Shown here: piece after piece, positions 20,686-28,744 of the stretch | Layout: every line of letters begins with the position of its first letter | How positions within the stretch are numbered: the stretch's first letter is position 1 | Source of the DNA: Prevotella micans DSM 21469 = JCM 16134 | GTDB taxonomy: Bacteria > Bacteroidota > Bacteroidia > Bacteroidales > Bacteroidaceae | DNA: 55,663 bases | Reading direction: 5' to 3' | Assembly: GCF_000614105.1 (NCBI RefSeq) | Contig: NZ_BAKH01000011.1 | Location: forward strand, 1 to 55,663 | Notes under the pieces: model-generated | Seen by the model: the letters and a program-made list of their open reading frames with translations, nothing else | Told to the model about the DNA's origin: nothing | Database searches by the model: none | Made by a program: the position numbers and the translations under genes

Positions 20686-21672
20686 ATGGAAAGGATTTTT
20701 TTAGACGTTGCAAGTCAGGAAGATATTTGCCATGAGTGTGCGACAAGTGCGTTGAATGAACGAAAACCGATGGTTGCTACTATTGGCTTTTTTGATGGTG
20801 TGCATCTGGGGCATCGCTTTCTGATAGATAATGTTGTTTCGGCGGCTAAAGAGGAGGGATGCCGGTCGACCGTAGTGACGCTCGACCGGCATCCGCGTGA
20901 GGTTCTAGGATTGGATTTTCAGCCTTTATTACTTTCGACTCTAGACGAGAAATTGTACTATCTCGCTGAGACTGGTGTCGATTGGTCGGTTATACTTCGG
21001 TTTGACAAAGTGATGGCGAGCATGTCGGCTGAGGTGTTTATGAAGCGAATCTTATATGATAGGTTTAATGTTAGGCGACTAATAATGGGTTATGATAATA
21101 GGTTTGGGTACAGACAGGGAGAGTCGTTCGAAAATTATGTGGCCTATGGCCAAAAGATTGGACTGATAGTTGAACGTGCGTCGGTTTTCAGTAGAGACGA
21201 GCAGAAGATAAGTTCGTCGGCGATAAGAAAACTTCTGGAAGAGGGTGAGATCGAACATGCTAATCGATGTTTAGGCTATCGATATTCGTTCGACGGACGA
21301 GTTGTGAAAGGTTTTGGCAATGGTCGCCGACTCGGATTTCCCACAGCTAATGTAGTACCTCGCGATGAACGTAAGCTTATCCCTGGTAAGGGAGTGTTTG
21401 CGGTGAGGGTTACTCTTACTGGTCGGAAAGGACCTCTTGGAGGAATGTTGAACATCGGAACACGCCCCACATTCAATGGTAATGGACGGTCGATTGAGGT
21501 TAACATCTTAAATTTTGAGGGTGATATTTATGGCGAGGAACTTGAAATAGAATTCGTCGCCCGCATCCGTGATGAGCGGAAGTTCGATAGTCTCGAGGCG
21601 CTGACTGAACAGTTGGCAGCCGACAAGAAAGATATTATTGCATTATTGAAATTGAAGTCTCATGAAAGATAA
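20686..21672 (+). CDS. ribF: Bifunctional riboflavin kinase / FAD synthetase
   Basis: Makes FMN and then FAD from riboflavin. The N-terminal adenylyltransferase half has IGFFDGVHLGH, VVTLDRHPREV and SSSAIRKLL; the C-terminal flavokinase half has GFGNGRRLGFPTANV and GMLNIGTRPTF. I choose the ATG at 20686 (328 aa) because the in-frame TTG at 20677 lies inside the -7 promoter box. The 3' end overlaps the CPBP protease gene by 11 nt. Confidence 0.94.
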   Translation: MERIFLDVASQEDICHECATSALNERKPMVATIGFFDGVHLGHRFLIDNVVSAAKEEGCRSTVVTLDRHPREVLGLDFQPLLLSTLDEKLYYLAETGVDWSVILRFDKVMASMSAEVFMKRILYDRFNVRRLIMGYDNRFGYRQGESFENYVAYGQKIGLIVERASVFSRDEQKISSSAIRKLLEEGEIEHANRCLGYRYSFDGRVVKGFGNGRRLGFPTANVVPRDERKLIPGKGVFAVRVTLTGRKGPLGGMLNIGTRPTFNGNGRSIEVNILNFEGDIYGEELEIEFVARIRDERKFDSLEALTEQLAADKKDIIALLKLKSHER

Positions 21673-22489
21673 TCTACTTCGTTCAATGCTCTATGCAGTG
21701 TTGTTTATTTCGGTGTCTATTCTGATTCAAACTGTTATGCAGCTTGTTTGCGTGTGGGCCTATTCTTTTGTTAATCATAGGCCGACGGCCGATGTGCTGA
21801 GCGAAGTTCAGCTTGGACAGAACGGGGTGTTATTGGCTGTGTCGTCGGTTTTCAGCGGACTGATGACCATCGTTGTCTTTGCGCGAACACGCTGGACTCC
21901 TGTTTCGAATCATTATCTGAAAACCAAACCTGTTGGTGTACTTCTATGGACGATATTGTTCACTATCGGAACCATCCTACCTACTGAATTCATGTTCGAA
22001 AAGATTCAGTTAACCATGCCCGATAACTATGAAAAGCTTTTCGATGGTGTGATGAGTACGCCCTGGGGATATGCAGCTCTTGGGCTACTTATTCCGGTTG
22101 CTGAGGAGATGGTTTTCCGCGGGGCTATTCTTCGCAAGTTACTCGAGGTATTCAGCCCTAAGTGGCATTGGGTGGCGATAGTTGTTTCGGCTTTACTGTT
22201 CGGCGCGATTCATCTAAACGTGGCGCAGGGCATACATGCGTTTATGGTTGGTTTAGCTCTGGGGTGGGTTTATTATCGTACGAAAAGTGTTATTCCGGGG
22301 ATAGCTCTGCATTGGGTTAATAATACGGTGGCTTATCTGATGTTTTATCTCATGCCGAACATGTCAGACGGAAAACTAATCGATCTTTTCCACGGCGATT
22401 CACGGCTAATGTATGGCGGATTGTTCTTTTCCATGTGTATTCTCATTCCCTCCATATTCCAACTCAACATGCGGATGAAATCAGAATAA
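21662..22489 (+). CDS. CPBP family intramembrane metalloprotease
   Basis: A 275-aa protein with about eight hydrophobic segments. The CAAX-protease/bacteriocin-processing (CPBP, Abi) motifs are present: PVAEEMVFRG (EExxxR), FGAIHLN (first His) and HWVNNTVAYL (second His/Asn). These glutamic-type or metal-dependent membrane proteases process prenylated or other membrane substrates; the substrate here is unknown. It overlaps ribF by 11 nt, so translation is probably coupled. Confidence 0.88.
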   Translation: MKDNLLRSMLYAVLFISVSILIQTVMQLVCVWAYSFVNHRPTADVLSEVQLGQNGVLLAVSSVFSGLMTIVVFARTRWTPVSNHYLKTKPVGVLLWTILFTIGTILPTEFMFEKIQLTMPDNYEKLFDGVMSTPWGYAALGLLIPVAEEMVFRGAILRKLLEVFSPKWHWVAIVVSALLFGAIHLNVAQGIHAFMVGLALGWVYYRTKSVIPGIALHWVNNTVAYLMFYLMPNMSDGKLIDLFHGDSRLMYGGLFFSMCILIPSIFQLNMRMKSE

Positions 22490-22501
22490 ACATTCAAAAA
22501 C

Positions 22502-22550
22502 AACGCCCCTCGATATATGGAATCTGTCCATTATCGAAGGGGGAGCGTTA
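22502..22550. terminator. Hairpin between convergent genes
   Basis: AACGCCCCTCGATA pairs, with small bulges, with TATCGAAGGGGGAGCGTT. It lies between the CPBP gene and the convergent FMN-binding gene. There is no strong T-run on the plus strand, so a terminator role is inferred from position. Confidence 0.5.
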
Positions 22551-22573
22551 TAGATAAAAATCAAATCAGAGGT

Positions 22574-22972
22574 TTATTTATTTGCCTTGTAGTATCTAAC
22601 CGCTGCCGAAACGTTTTCCTTCACCGCTTTCGATGAGAATGTTGCACCCGTTATGCCGTCAACCTGTATAGGCTTCGAAGTGCTTTTACCTGCGAATTTG
22701 GGCAGTAAAAGTCCCTTAACTTTAGCGAAATAGTTAGGTGTTTCCTGATTTGGAAGTGCCACAACTTTCACAATCTTATTATTCTTTATGTGAACTTCAA
22801 GCGGAGTTGCGCCGCGAAATCCTTTCACATTTGGGGCAAGCGTTGTTGTGTTAACCACATAAGTTCCGTTGGAGAGTTTACGCATCGGCTTGTCCTGAAA
22901 CACCGATGCAAAGGCCATACTGCACACGCAAAGGATACCAACTACCAATAATGCAAATTGTTTATTATTCAT
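22574..22972 (-). CDS. Exported FMN-binding domain protein
   Basis: A 132-aa protein with an N-terminal signal peptide (residues ~1-23) and an FMN_bind domain. The motif DGITGATFSS near residue 105 is the site where ApbE-type enzymes attach FMN covalently to Thr. It is probably a small periplasmic or secreted flavoprotein in electron transfer. No ApbE gene is in the window. It is convergent with ribF, which makes the cofactor. Confidence 0.85.
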   Translation of the reverse strand: MNNKQFALLVVGILCVCSMAFASVFQDKPMRKLSNGTYVVNTTTLAPNVKGFRGATPLEVHIKNNKIVKVVALPNQETPNYFAKVKGLLLPKFAGKSTSKPIQVDGITGATFSSKAVKENVSAAVRYYKANK

Positions 22973-23002
22973 CTGTGTTTATTGATTTAAAATGTCCGGT
23001 GG

Positions 23003-23010
23003 CAAAGGTA
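23003..23010 (-). promoter_or_regulatory. -7 box of the FMN-binding gene
   Basis: TACCTTTG on the minus strand, 30 bp before the start codon. Confidence 0.55.
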
Positions 23011-23070
23011 AATAAATATCATTCCATGGAGATAATTTCTTGTTGCTCCAGCCAATTCTTATATATGAAG

Positions 23071-23140
23071 TGAGTTCGGTTTAAGATAGCCCCCCACTCG
23101 GCCGATAGCTCGTATGTAGGGACAGACCTCGTGTCATGTC
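23071..23140. repeat. Dispersed GTCCCTACAT element, copy 2
   Basis: CACTCGGCCGATAGC then GTATGTAGGGACAGACCTCGTGTC is the inverse of the core at 3471-3512 and matches the left arm of the palindrome at 47831. The flanking CGGTTTAAGA occurs in the same orientation beside copies 1 and 2, while the cores are inverted. The rest of the 386-bp gap before tRNA-Ser shows no gene. Confidence 0.75.
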
Positions 23141-23358
23141 TGCCCCCGAGACCCCAAAACCCGGGATGATCGCAATCAATCCGTTCCCCAGACGAATTTC
23201 CGCGTAAAGATCGCGATCAATCCATATAAAGTGTTGTTTCAGTATGCTTTGGTTAGTGAAGTAAAAAGAAGAATCGCTGAAAACACAAAACGTGTCACAG
23301 CGATTCTTACTTGCCCGAGGGCTTTTCTTAAAACATTTCTTACAATATGAACTTTCTG

Positions 23359-23446
23359 CGGAAAGAGGGGGATTCGAACCCCCGAATCGGTTTTGCCGAT
23401 TACACGCTTTCCAGGCGTGCCTCTTCAGCCACTCGAGCATCTTTCC
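23359..23446 (-). tRNA. tRNA-Ser (GGA anticodon)
   Basis: An 88-nt minus-strand tRNA with a long variable arm (TAATCGGC-AAAA-CCGATTC region), as expected for serine. The anticodon loop is CTGGAAA, giving GGA for UCC/UCU codons. The acceptor stem GGAAAGA/TCTTTCC and discriminator G fit tRNA-Ser. CCA is not encoded. Confidence 0.95.
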
Positions 23447-23464
23447 TTAGGAGGATTTACGGTT

Positions 23465-23472
23465 TGCAAAAA
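23465..23472 (-). promoter_or_regulatory. -7 box of tRNA-Ser
   Basis: TATTTTTG on the minus strand, 18 bp before the tRNA 5' end. Confidence 0.55.
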
Positions 23473-23598
23473 TAAACGATTCGGATAACACATTTGTAAG
23501 CTGTTTTGTTTTTATGGTTCTTTAAAGATTATCGGCACATGGGTAGAAGGTCTAGTAAACAAAGATGGTTATGAGGGATGGATGTGTAATACGGGAGC

Positions 23599-23979
23599 TC
23601 ATTTGGACAGTCGTTTAAAAAAGCCTCTTGTTTTCTTTTCGTCTTTAGATTCCGATTTGTTTTTTTCTTCCGTGTCATCCTTGTTTGCAGATGTCTGTGG
23701 AATGTCGTCCCCCTCGATTATTCCTGATTCGGCCCATTGTGCAGCTAGAGTAGAGGAGTCTCCGAAAGCTGTTGCGCGGTCTACATTGTATTCGGAGGTG
23801 AGTAGCGCAGCCATGTCGTCGACGGTGAACGACTCTCTTTGCTGAAGGTTTTTCCATAGCAGGGCTGAGCTTTCGTTCATTGAAATGACATTGCTGAAAT
23901 CAATGTTTTCTTCGCCCTCGGCAACAATGATGTACTCTCCGCAAACGGAGCGAAGGTTGAAACCTTTTTTAGTTCTCAT
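23599..23979 (-). CDS. PqqD-like peptide-binding (RRE) protein
   Basis: A 126-aa protein. Residues 1-80 follow the PqqD pattern: FNLRSVCGEYIIVAEGEE, then VISMNESSALLWKNLQ, then DDMAALLTSEYNVD. PqqD-like domains bind leader peptides of ribosomally made, modified peptides (RiPPs). The last ~35 residues are a Lys/Glu-rich tail ending KKTRGFFKRLSK. I start at MRTKKGFNLR rather than the ATG 27 nt upstream, by comparison with Bacteroidales relatives. It is last of a tight minus-strand cluster with an S24/S26 peptidase and an HPr-kinase-like gene. No precursor peptide was found. Confidence 0.82.
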   Translation of the reverse strand: MRTKKGFNLRSVCGEYIIVAEGEENIDFSNVISMNESSALLWKNLQQRESFTVDDMAALLTSEYNVDRATAFGDSSTLAAQWAESGIIEGDDIPQTSANKDDTEEKNKSESKDEKKTRGFFKRLSK

Positions 23980-24021
23980 ATTATTTCTATCCTTTAATGT
24001 TGGCATTATTTATCTTCTCTG

Positions 24022-24513
24022 TCATATCGCGCCGAACAGCGGTATCCACAAACGTCTGTAGAATCCCAGGAGGATTCGCCTGATGGGACGGAGTTTCATC
24101 CAAACGGTGCTGTAGGTTTTCCATTTTCTTCCGTCGATACGGTCGAGTGTGGGACTATTTTTTCGGTAGAATCCCACGATGGCCCCTCTAATATCTTCGA
24201 GTTTGCAGTGTTCTGAAATTAGGTTTCCGTCGCCGAGAAGGGTTACTTTTTCGCCTTCGATGTTTATGATTCTGTGGAGCACGAAATGGCTCGGCATGGT
24301 TTCGGCAAGGACGGGGTCACCCACTTTCAGGTTCTCGAGGATTGGTTTTGTGAAGAGTGCTTTGTCGCGATTGTCTTCTAGGAATGGGCGCATTGAGAAT
24401 CCGCGAAGCCGTAGAGTGATGGTGTGCCCCTCGTTGAGCATCTTCACTATTTCGGGGAGCAATTCGGCGTTTGGGAATTGCAATTCGGGAAGCTTCGTTT
24501 CTTTTTTCTTCAT
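24022..24513 (-). CDS. S24/S26-family peptidase (signal-peptidase-like)
   Basis: A 163-aa protein. RGFSMRPFL (about residues 38-46) holds the predicted catalytic Ser, and VLHRIINIEGEKVTLLGDGN contains a His where bacterial type I signal peptidases have Lys, as in the archaeal/ER-like (Ser-His) branch. No clear N-terminal membrane anchor is seen; the C-terminus (ILLGFYRRLWIPLF) is weakly hydrophobic. It lies 4 bp after the HPr-kinase-like gene and 42 bp before the PqqD-like start. Its target is unknown; a role in cutting a peptide is inferred from the neighbours. Confidence 0.8.
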   Translation of the reverse strand: MKKKETKLPELQFPNAELLPEIVKMLNEGHTITLRLRGFSMRPFLEDNRDKALFTKPILENLKVGDPVLAETMPSHFVLHRIINIEGEKVTLLGDGNLISEHCKLEDIRGAIVGFYRKNSPTLDRIDGRKWKTYSTVWMKLRPIRRILLGFYRRLWIPLFGAI

Positions 24514-24517
24514 TATT

Positions 24518-25411
24518 CTATTGGGTTATTCTTTCGTAGCAAATTCTTGCTGCTTCTTCGTTGGGCAAGCAGTGGAGGGTGTAGATGTTGGTTGTTTCTA
24601 TAACCTTCGTGATGGTATCGCATATTGCGTTATAGATTTCGGAATCCCATTTCATGCTCGAACATGATGGGAGTAGAGAGGCGAAGGCGCTAATGGGGGA
24701 AAGTTTCTCGATTGAATTGGATGTTGCGCGGTCTATTCTAGTCACGGCTCCAAGTTGTGCTTTTATGTTTCTGTAGCATGGGGTCTTGCCACTCCAAGGA
24801 CTTCCGAATATCCATGCCTGACCGTCGATTATTCTTATGATTGGGTTATCGTCGTTCATGAGGTCGCATCCGGGGATATATCTGAGCCACATGCTCACCT
24901 GGGTTGATTTTCCGGTTCCGCTTTTGGCTATGAAAGCATATCCACGATTATTGTTGCGGACCAGCGATGCGTGTACCATCAGTGTTTGGTGACGTGCTCC
25001 GGCGAAAGCGAAGATAAGCATCAAAGCATTGTTCAATCCGAATATGCGCATGTTTGCGTTTCCGTTCAGAGCACATTTGCAATCGCTGAAATCTTTGTTG
25101 GTTATGAGTAGGCAGCATTCTACTCCGTCGAGGTCTTTGATTATGTATTGATATCCTCCGTTGTCTAGTCGATCTACGATAGTGTCGCCGTTTCCTGTGT
25201 CGAATGTTCTGATATTTTGTTTATGTTCTTTGGGCACGGGTCGTAACGTGTCGTCTATTGTGAGCCGAAAGAGCTTTGGGTTATTTGTCGTTGCAATTCT
25301 GAATGGTTCGAACGATGCGAGTAGATGCATTCCGTTCACCTGGCTGTCGGAGAAAATTATGCTTATATCGAGTTCAGCTATCCTGAAGAGGTTTACTTTC
25401 ATTGTGTTCAA
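24518..25411 (-). CDS. HPr-kinase-like P-loop protein
   Basis: A 297-aa protein. The P-loop AKSGTGKST (about 162-170) is followed by LMNDDNPIIRI and GSPWSGKTP, which resemble the HPr kinase/PEP-carboxykinase-like fold. It lacks the N-terminal regulatory domain of true HPr kinase, and no phosphotransfer protein lies nearby. Proteins of this kind accompany PqqD-like and peptidase genes in some lasso-peptide-type clusters. The start overlaps the upstream stop by 4 nt (ATGA). Substrate unknown. Confidence 0.8.
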   Translation of the reverse strand: MNTMKVNLFRIAELDISIIFSDSQVNGMHLLASFEPFRIATTNNPKLFRLTIDDTLRPVPKEHKQNIRTFDTGNGDTIVDRLDNGGYQYIIKDLDGVECCLLITNKDFSDCKCALNGNANMRIFGLNNALMLIFAFAGARHQTLMVHASLVRNNNRGYAFIAKSGTGKSTQVSMWLRYIPGCDLMNDDNPIIRIIDGQAWIFGSPWSGKTPCYRNIKAQLGAVTRIDRATSNSIEKLSPISAFASLLPSCSSMKWDSEIYNAICDTITKVIETTNIYTLHCLPNEEAARICYERITQ

Positions 25412-25824
25412 TCGGGGGCGACGGTCTTGAATAAGAAAGCGTTTTCAGGAATGTTTCTCACCTTAAATTTCCTTTTGGGCTTTACCACGTATCGGTTTTG
25501 CATCTTTTGGAACTTCCGCATTAAACTGTTTTTGTTCTGTGAGTAGAAGGTGACGCAGGTGGGGTAGGCTTCAATACCGGTTTGTTGCAGAAAGTCACGA
25601 AACTGGTACGAGTAGTCGTCTCTGTTAACCAGAAATCGTGTGCGGTTATTCACCAGAAAGACGTCTATTTCTTGAATTTCGGTGAAATAGACGGTTGAAT
25701 CGTTGAACGATGCGGCAAAGCCGAACATATAGACTTTTGCTGGGATGCTGCCTGTTTTGGCTGTTGTGGCCAGGCAGCTTACTAGGAGTATAAGGGTGAG
25801 GATGAATTGTTTGTAGAATCGCAT
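25408..25824 (-). CDS. Secreted hypothetical protein heading the PqqD-like cluster
   Basis: A 138-aa protein with an N-terminal signal peptide (residues ~1-22, cut after TTA or TAKT) and no lipobox Cys. The mature part has FAASFNDSTVYFTEIQEIDV and is rich in aromatic and charged residues, with one Cys. I do not recognise a named domain. Its stop overlaps the HPr-kinase-like start, so it belongs to the same operon. It lies 34 bp downstream of the sigma factor stop, so read-through from rpoD is possible. Confidence 0.7.
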   Translation of the reverse strand: MRFYKQFILTLILLVSCLATTAKTGSIPAKVYMFGFAASFNDSTVYFTEIQEIDVFLVNNRTRFLVNRDDYSYQFRDFLQQTGIEAYPTCVTFYSQNKNSLMRKFQKMQNRYVVKPKRKFKVRNIPENAFLFKTVAPD

Positions 25825-25857
25825 ATATTATATGGATATGTAATTGTTCTCTATTTC

Positions 25858-26721
25858 TTATCGTCCCAAGTAGGCTTTCAATTCCTTGCAATGGGTGTTT
25901 TTGCGGATTTGCTTGATTGCGTTTTCTTTTATTTGTCGAACTCGTTCACGAGTCAGCCCGTATTTATCGGCTATTTCGTCGAGGCTCATTTCTCGTTGGT
26001 TTATTCCGAAAAAGGATTCGACTACTTGCCGTTCGCGTTCGGAGAGAATTAGCAATGTTTCTTTGACTTCTTTTACCAGACCTTCGTCTACTACCTTTCT
26101 GTCTGTATCGGGCAGGTCTTTATTTTGAAGTGTGTCAAGCAGACTGTTTTCTTCGCCTTCAATAATCGGTGCGTCCACAGAGAGGTGATATGCGTTAGCT
26201 TTCATTGCATCGGCAATTTTCTTTTCAGACATATTTGTGTTTTCTGCAATTTCCCCGATGCTTGGGCGTCTCAGATTTTCCTGTTCGAATTTGTTCAGAA
26301 CTCTGTTTATTCTTGTTGCCGAACCTACCTGGTTGAGTGGCAGTCTCACAAGTCGGCTTTGTTCGGCTATGGCTTGAAGGATGCTTTGTCGAATCCACCA
26401 AACTGCGTAGGATATGAATTTGAATCCTCGTGTTTCATCGAATTTCTTTGCGGCTTTGATAAGCCCAAGATTTCCTTCGTTGATGAGGTCGGGCAGAGCC
26501 AAACCTTGGTTTTGATACTGTTTAGCCACTGAAACCACAAATCTAAGATTTGCTTTTGTGAGCCGTTCCAGTGCCGTCTTATCTCCTTTCTTGATTTTTT
26601 GAGCTAAATCGATTTCTTCTTCTATGCTGAGTAGCCTCTCGTGGTATATGTCTTGGAAATACCGGTCGAGCGAATTGCTCTCACGATTGGTTATCGATTT
26701 AGTTATTTTCAGCTGTCTCAT
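25858..26721 (-). CDS. rpoD: Primary sigma factor of RNA polymerase (RpoD/SigA)
   Basis: A 287-aa sigma-70 protein of the short Bacteroidetes type lacking region 1.1. Region 2 (NLRFVVSVAKQYQNQGL, LPDLINEGNLGLIKAAKKFD, SYAVWWIRQ) and region 4 (LSERERQVVESFFGI, YGLTRERVRQIKENAIKQIR) are intact. It recognises the TAnnTTTG promoters that occur across this window. Its own promoter (26750-26781) is among the best matches, which would allow self-maintained expression. Confidence 0.95.
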   Translation of the reverse strand: MRQLKITKSITNRESNSLDRYFQDIYHERLLSIEEEIDLAQKIKKGDKTALERLTKANLRFVVSVAKQYQNQGLALPDLINEGNLGLIKAAKKFDETRGFKFISYAVWWIRQSILQAIAEQSRLVRLPLNQVGSATRINRVLNKFEQENLRRPSIGEIAENTNMSEKKIADAMKANAYHLSVDAPIIEGEENSLLDTLQNKDLPDTDRKVVDEGLVKEVKETLLILSERERQVVESFFGINQREMSLDEIADKYGLTRERVRQIKENAIKQIRKNTHCKELKAYLGR

Positions 26722-26749
26722 TGGTAGGTTGGTATTATATTAAGCGAGG

Positions 26750-26781
26750 CAAAGATAAATAAATTCAGCCGCTTACGCAAA
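26750..26781 (-). promoter_or_regulatory. Promoter of rpoD
   Basis: On the minus strand a TTTG (26778-26781) and TATCTTTG (26750-26757) are spaced by 20 bp, a full match to the Bacteroidetes -33/-7 pattern. The start codon is 29 bp downstream. Confidence 0.75.
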
Positions 26782-26860
26782 GAAGCTTATCCTTAACGAT
26801 AATGACTATTATTTCATCGGTTTTCTTTTGTCGAAGTACTTTCAATAAGTCAAAAAGTAC

Positions 26861-27132
26861 TTGTGCAGTCTGCATAACCGCTTTCTAGGTCTCAAATTGC
26901 ATTTGTGCAGTTTGCATAACTGCTTTCGAGGTCTTAAATTGCATTTGTGCAGCTTGCAGAACCGTTTTCTAGGCTTCAGATTGCATTTGTGCAGTCTGCA
27001 TAACCGCTTTCTAGGTCTCAAATTGTAGTTGTGCAGCTTGCAGAATCGTTTTCTAGGCTTCGGATTGTACTTGTGCAGTATGCATAACTACTTTCGAGGT
27101 CTCAAATTGTAGTTATATAGCTTGCAGAATAG
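26861..27132. repeat. 42-bp tandem repeat, about 6.5 copies
   Basis: Units start at exactly 42-bp steps: 26861, 26903, 26945, 26987, 27029, 27071 and a partial at 27113. Consensus begins TTGTGCAGTCTGCATAACCG then CTTTCTAGGTCTCAAATTG. Two subtypes occur: A (TGCATAAC, GGTCTCAAATTG; copies 1, 2, 4, 6) and B (TTGCAGAA, GGCTTCAGATTG; copies 3, 5, 7), giving an 84-bp alternation. It fills the spacer between divergent rpoD and the GH3 operon. Confidence 0.93.
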
Positions 27133-27183
27133 TGTTCAAAGTGGCTGGAAACCCAGTAGAAAAGCGGTTATGCCAAAAATAAT

Positions 27184-27191
27184 TACTTTTG
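27184..27191 (+). promoter_or_regulatory. -7 box of the GH3 operon
   Basis: TACTTTTG ends 23 bp before the ATG at 27215. It supports that start over in-frame ATGs upstream. Confidence 0.55.
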
Positions 27192-27214
27192 CAACTCATC
27201 AAATTAATACGATA

Positions 27215-28744
27215 ATGGACCTCACCAGAATAGTGAACAAGCTGTATTTTCAACCTAGAAGACGCGAACTCGACAGGCACTTCTATGAGGCAGAAAAATT
27301 GCAAAATGAGGCAATGAAATATCTGCTCGAAAAGGCGAAATACACTGAATATGGAAGGAAGCACTTGTTCTCTACCATCAGGAAATATGATGACTTTGTA
27401 CAGAATATTCCCGTTAATACCTACGAAGAACTAAAAGCCGACATTGAACGCATGCGGCACGGCGAACGAAACGTGCTGTGGCCGGGGCAAACTAAATGGT
27501 ATGCCAAATCGTCGGGTACAACAAATGATAAAAGCAAGTTCATTCCCATAACCTCAGAGGGATTGCACGGTTTGCACTATCAGGGCGGAAAGGATGTTGT
27601 TGCATTCTATTTGTCGAATCATCCGGAAAGTAGATTGCTCGATGGTAAGAGCCTTATTCTCGGTGGAAGTCATTCGCCCAACTATAATCTGTCGAATGCT
27701 CTGGTGGGCGATCTGAGTGCAATTCTAATCGAAAACATCAATCCGCTTGTGAATATCAGTCGAGTGCCTAGCAAAGAGGTGGCTTTACTGAGTGATTTCG
27801 AAATAAAACGCGAACGTATAGCACACGAAACTATCAACAAAAATGTCACTAATATTTCGGGCGTCCCGTCGTGGATGCTTTCCGTGCTAGTGTATGTGAT
27901 GGAGCTTTCGGGAAAGCAGCATCTCGAAGAGGTCTGGCCCAATTTGGAGGTATTCTTCCACGGCGGAATTGCGTTCACCCCCTATAGAGAACGCTATGAG
28001 CAGCTCATAACGAAACAGGGAATGAACTATATGGAGACTTATAATGCGTCGGAAGGATTTTTCGGTATCCAGGATGATCCGTCCGACCGGAGTATGCTTC
28101 TAATGCTCGATTACGGCGTGTTCTATGAGTTCTTACCGATGGATGAATTCGACTCCGAAAGGCCTAATGTCGTTCCGCTTAGTGGAGTTGAGATGGGACG
28201 GAATTATGCGATGCTCATTAGTACCACGTGCGGATTGTGGAGGTATATGATAGGCGACACCGTACAGTTCACGTCAGTGAATCCATATAAATTCATCATA
28301 ACCGGACGAACGAAATATTTCATCAATGCCTTCGGCGAAGAACTCATAATGGATAATGCCGAACGAGGACTCGAAACAGCTTGTAAGGCAACTGGAGCAC
28401 AGGTTCTCGACTACACTGCCGCGCCGATTTATATGGATGAACATGCAAAATGTCGACATCAATGGCTCATCGAATTCGGAAAAGAACCTAATGACCTGAA
28501 TGAGTTCGCTCGCCTGCTCGACTCGAAACTGCAAGAAATAAACTCCGACTACGAGGCTAAACGTTATCACAACATAACCCTACAGCCACTCGAAATAATC
28601 CCCGCCCGAAAAGGATTGTTCAACGATTGGCTTCGGTCGAAGGGCAAACTTGGCGGTCAGCATAAGGTTCCGCGCCTGTCGAACAGCCGGAACAATATCG
28701 AAGAACTGCTTGAAATGAACAAATGGAGCGATGAAAAGGTTTAG
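27215..28744 (+). CDS. GH3 auxin-responsive promoter family protein (adenylating enzyme)
   Basis: A 509-aa member of the ANL-type adenylate-forming superfamily; plant GH3 proteins join amino acids to acyl hormones, but bacterial members have unknown substrates. Motifs: TKWYAKSSGTTNDKSKFIP (ATP-binding), ETYNASEGFFGIQDD, and LWRYMIGDTVQFTS then FIITGRTKYFINAFGEEL. I start at MDLTRIVNKLYFQP because upstream in-frame ATGs fall in the promoter/repeat region. It overlaps the next gene by 14 nt. Confidence 0.9.
   Translation: MDLTRIVNKLYFQPRRRELDRHFYEAEKLQNEAMKYLLEKAKYTEYGRKHLFSTIRKYDDFVQNIPVNTYEELKADIERMRHGERNVLWPGQTKWYAKSSGTTNDKSKFIPITSEGLHGLHYQGGKDVVAFYLSNHPESRLLDGKSLILGGSHSPNYNLSNALVGDLSAILIENINPLVNISRVPSKEVALLSDFEIKRERIAHETINKNVTNISGVPSWMLSVLVYVMELSGKQHLEEVWPNLEVFFHGGIAFTPYRERYEQLITKQGMNYMETYNASEGFFGIQDDPSDRSMLLMLDYGVFYEFLPMDEFDSERPNVVPLSGVEMGRNYAMLISTTCGLWRYMIGDTVQFTSVNPYKFIITGRTKYFINAFGEELIMDNAERGLETACKATGAQVLDYTAAPIYMDEHAKCRHQWLIEFGKEPNDLNEFARLLDSKLQEINSDYEAKRYHNITLQPLEIIPARKGLFNDWLRSKGKLGGQHKVPRLSNSRNNIEELLEMNKWSDEKV

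Noticed and set aside
23081..23440. 119-codon minus-strand ORF
   Set aside because: It reads through tRNA-Ser and a dispersed repeat, so it is not a protein gene.
26861..27132. CRISPR array
   Set aside because: Units are whole 42-bp tandem copies with no unique spacers, and no cas gene is nearby. The 41-bp and 23-bp arrays fail for the same reason.
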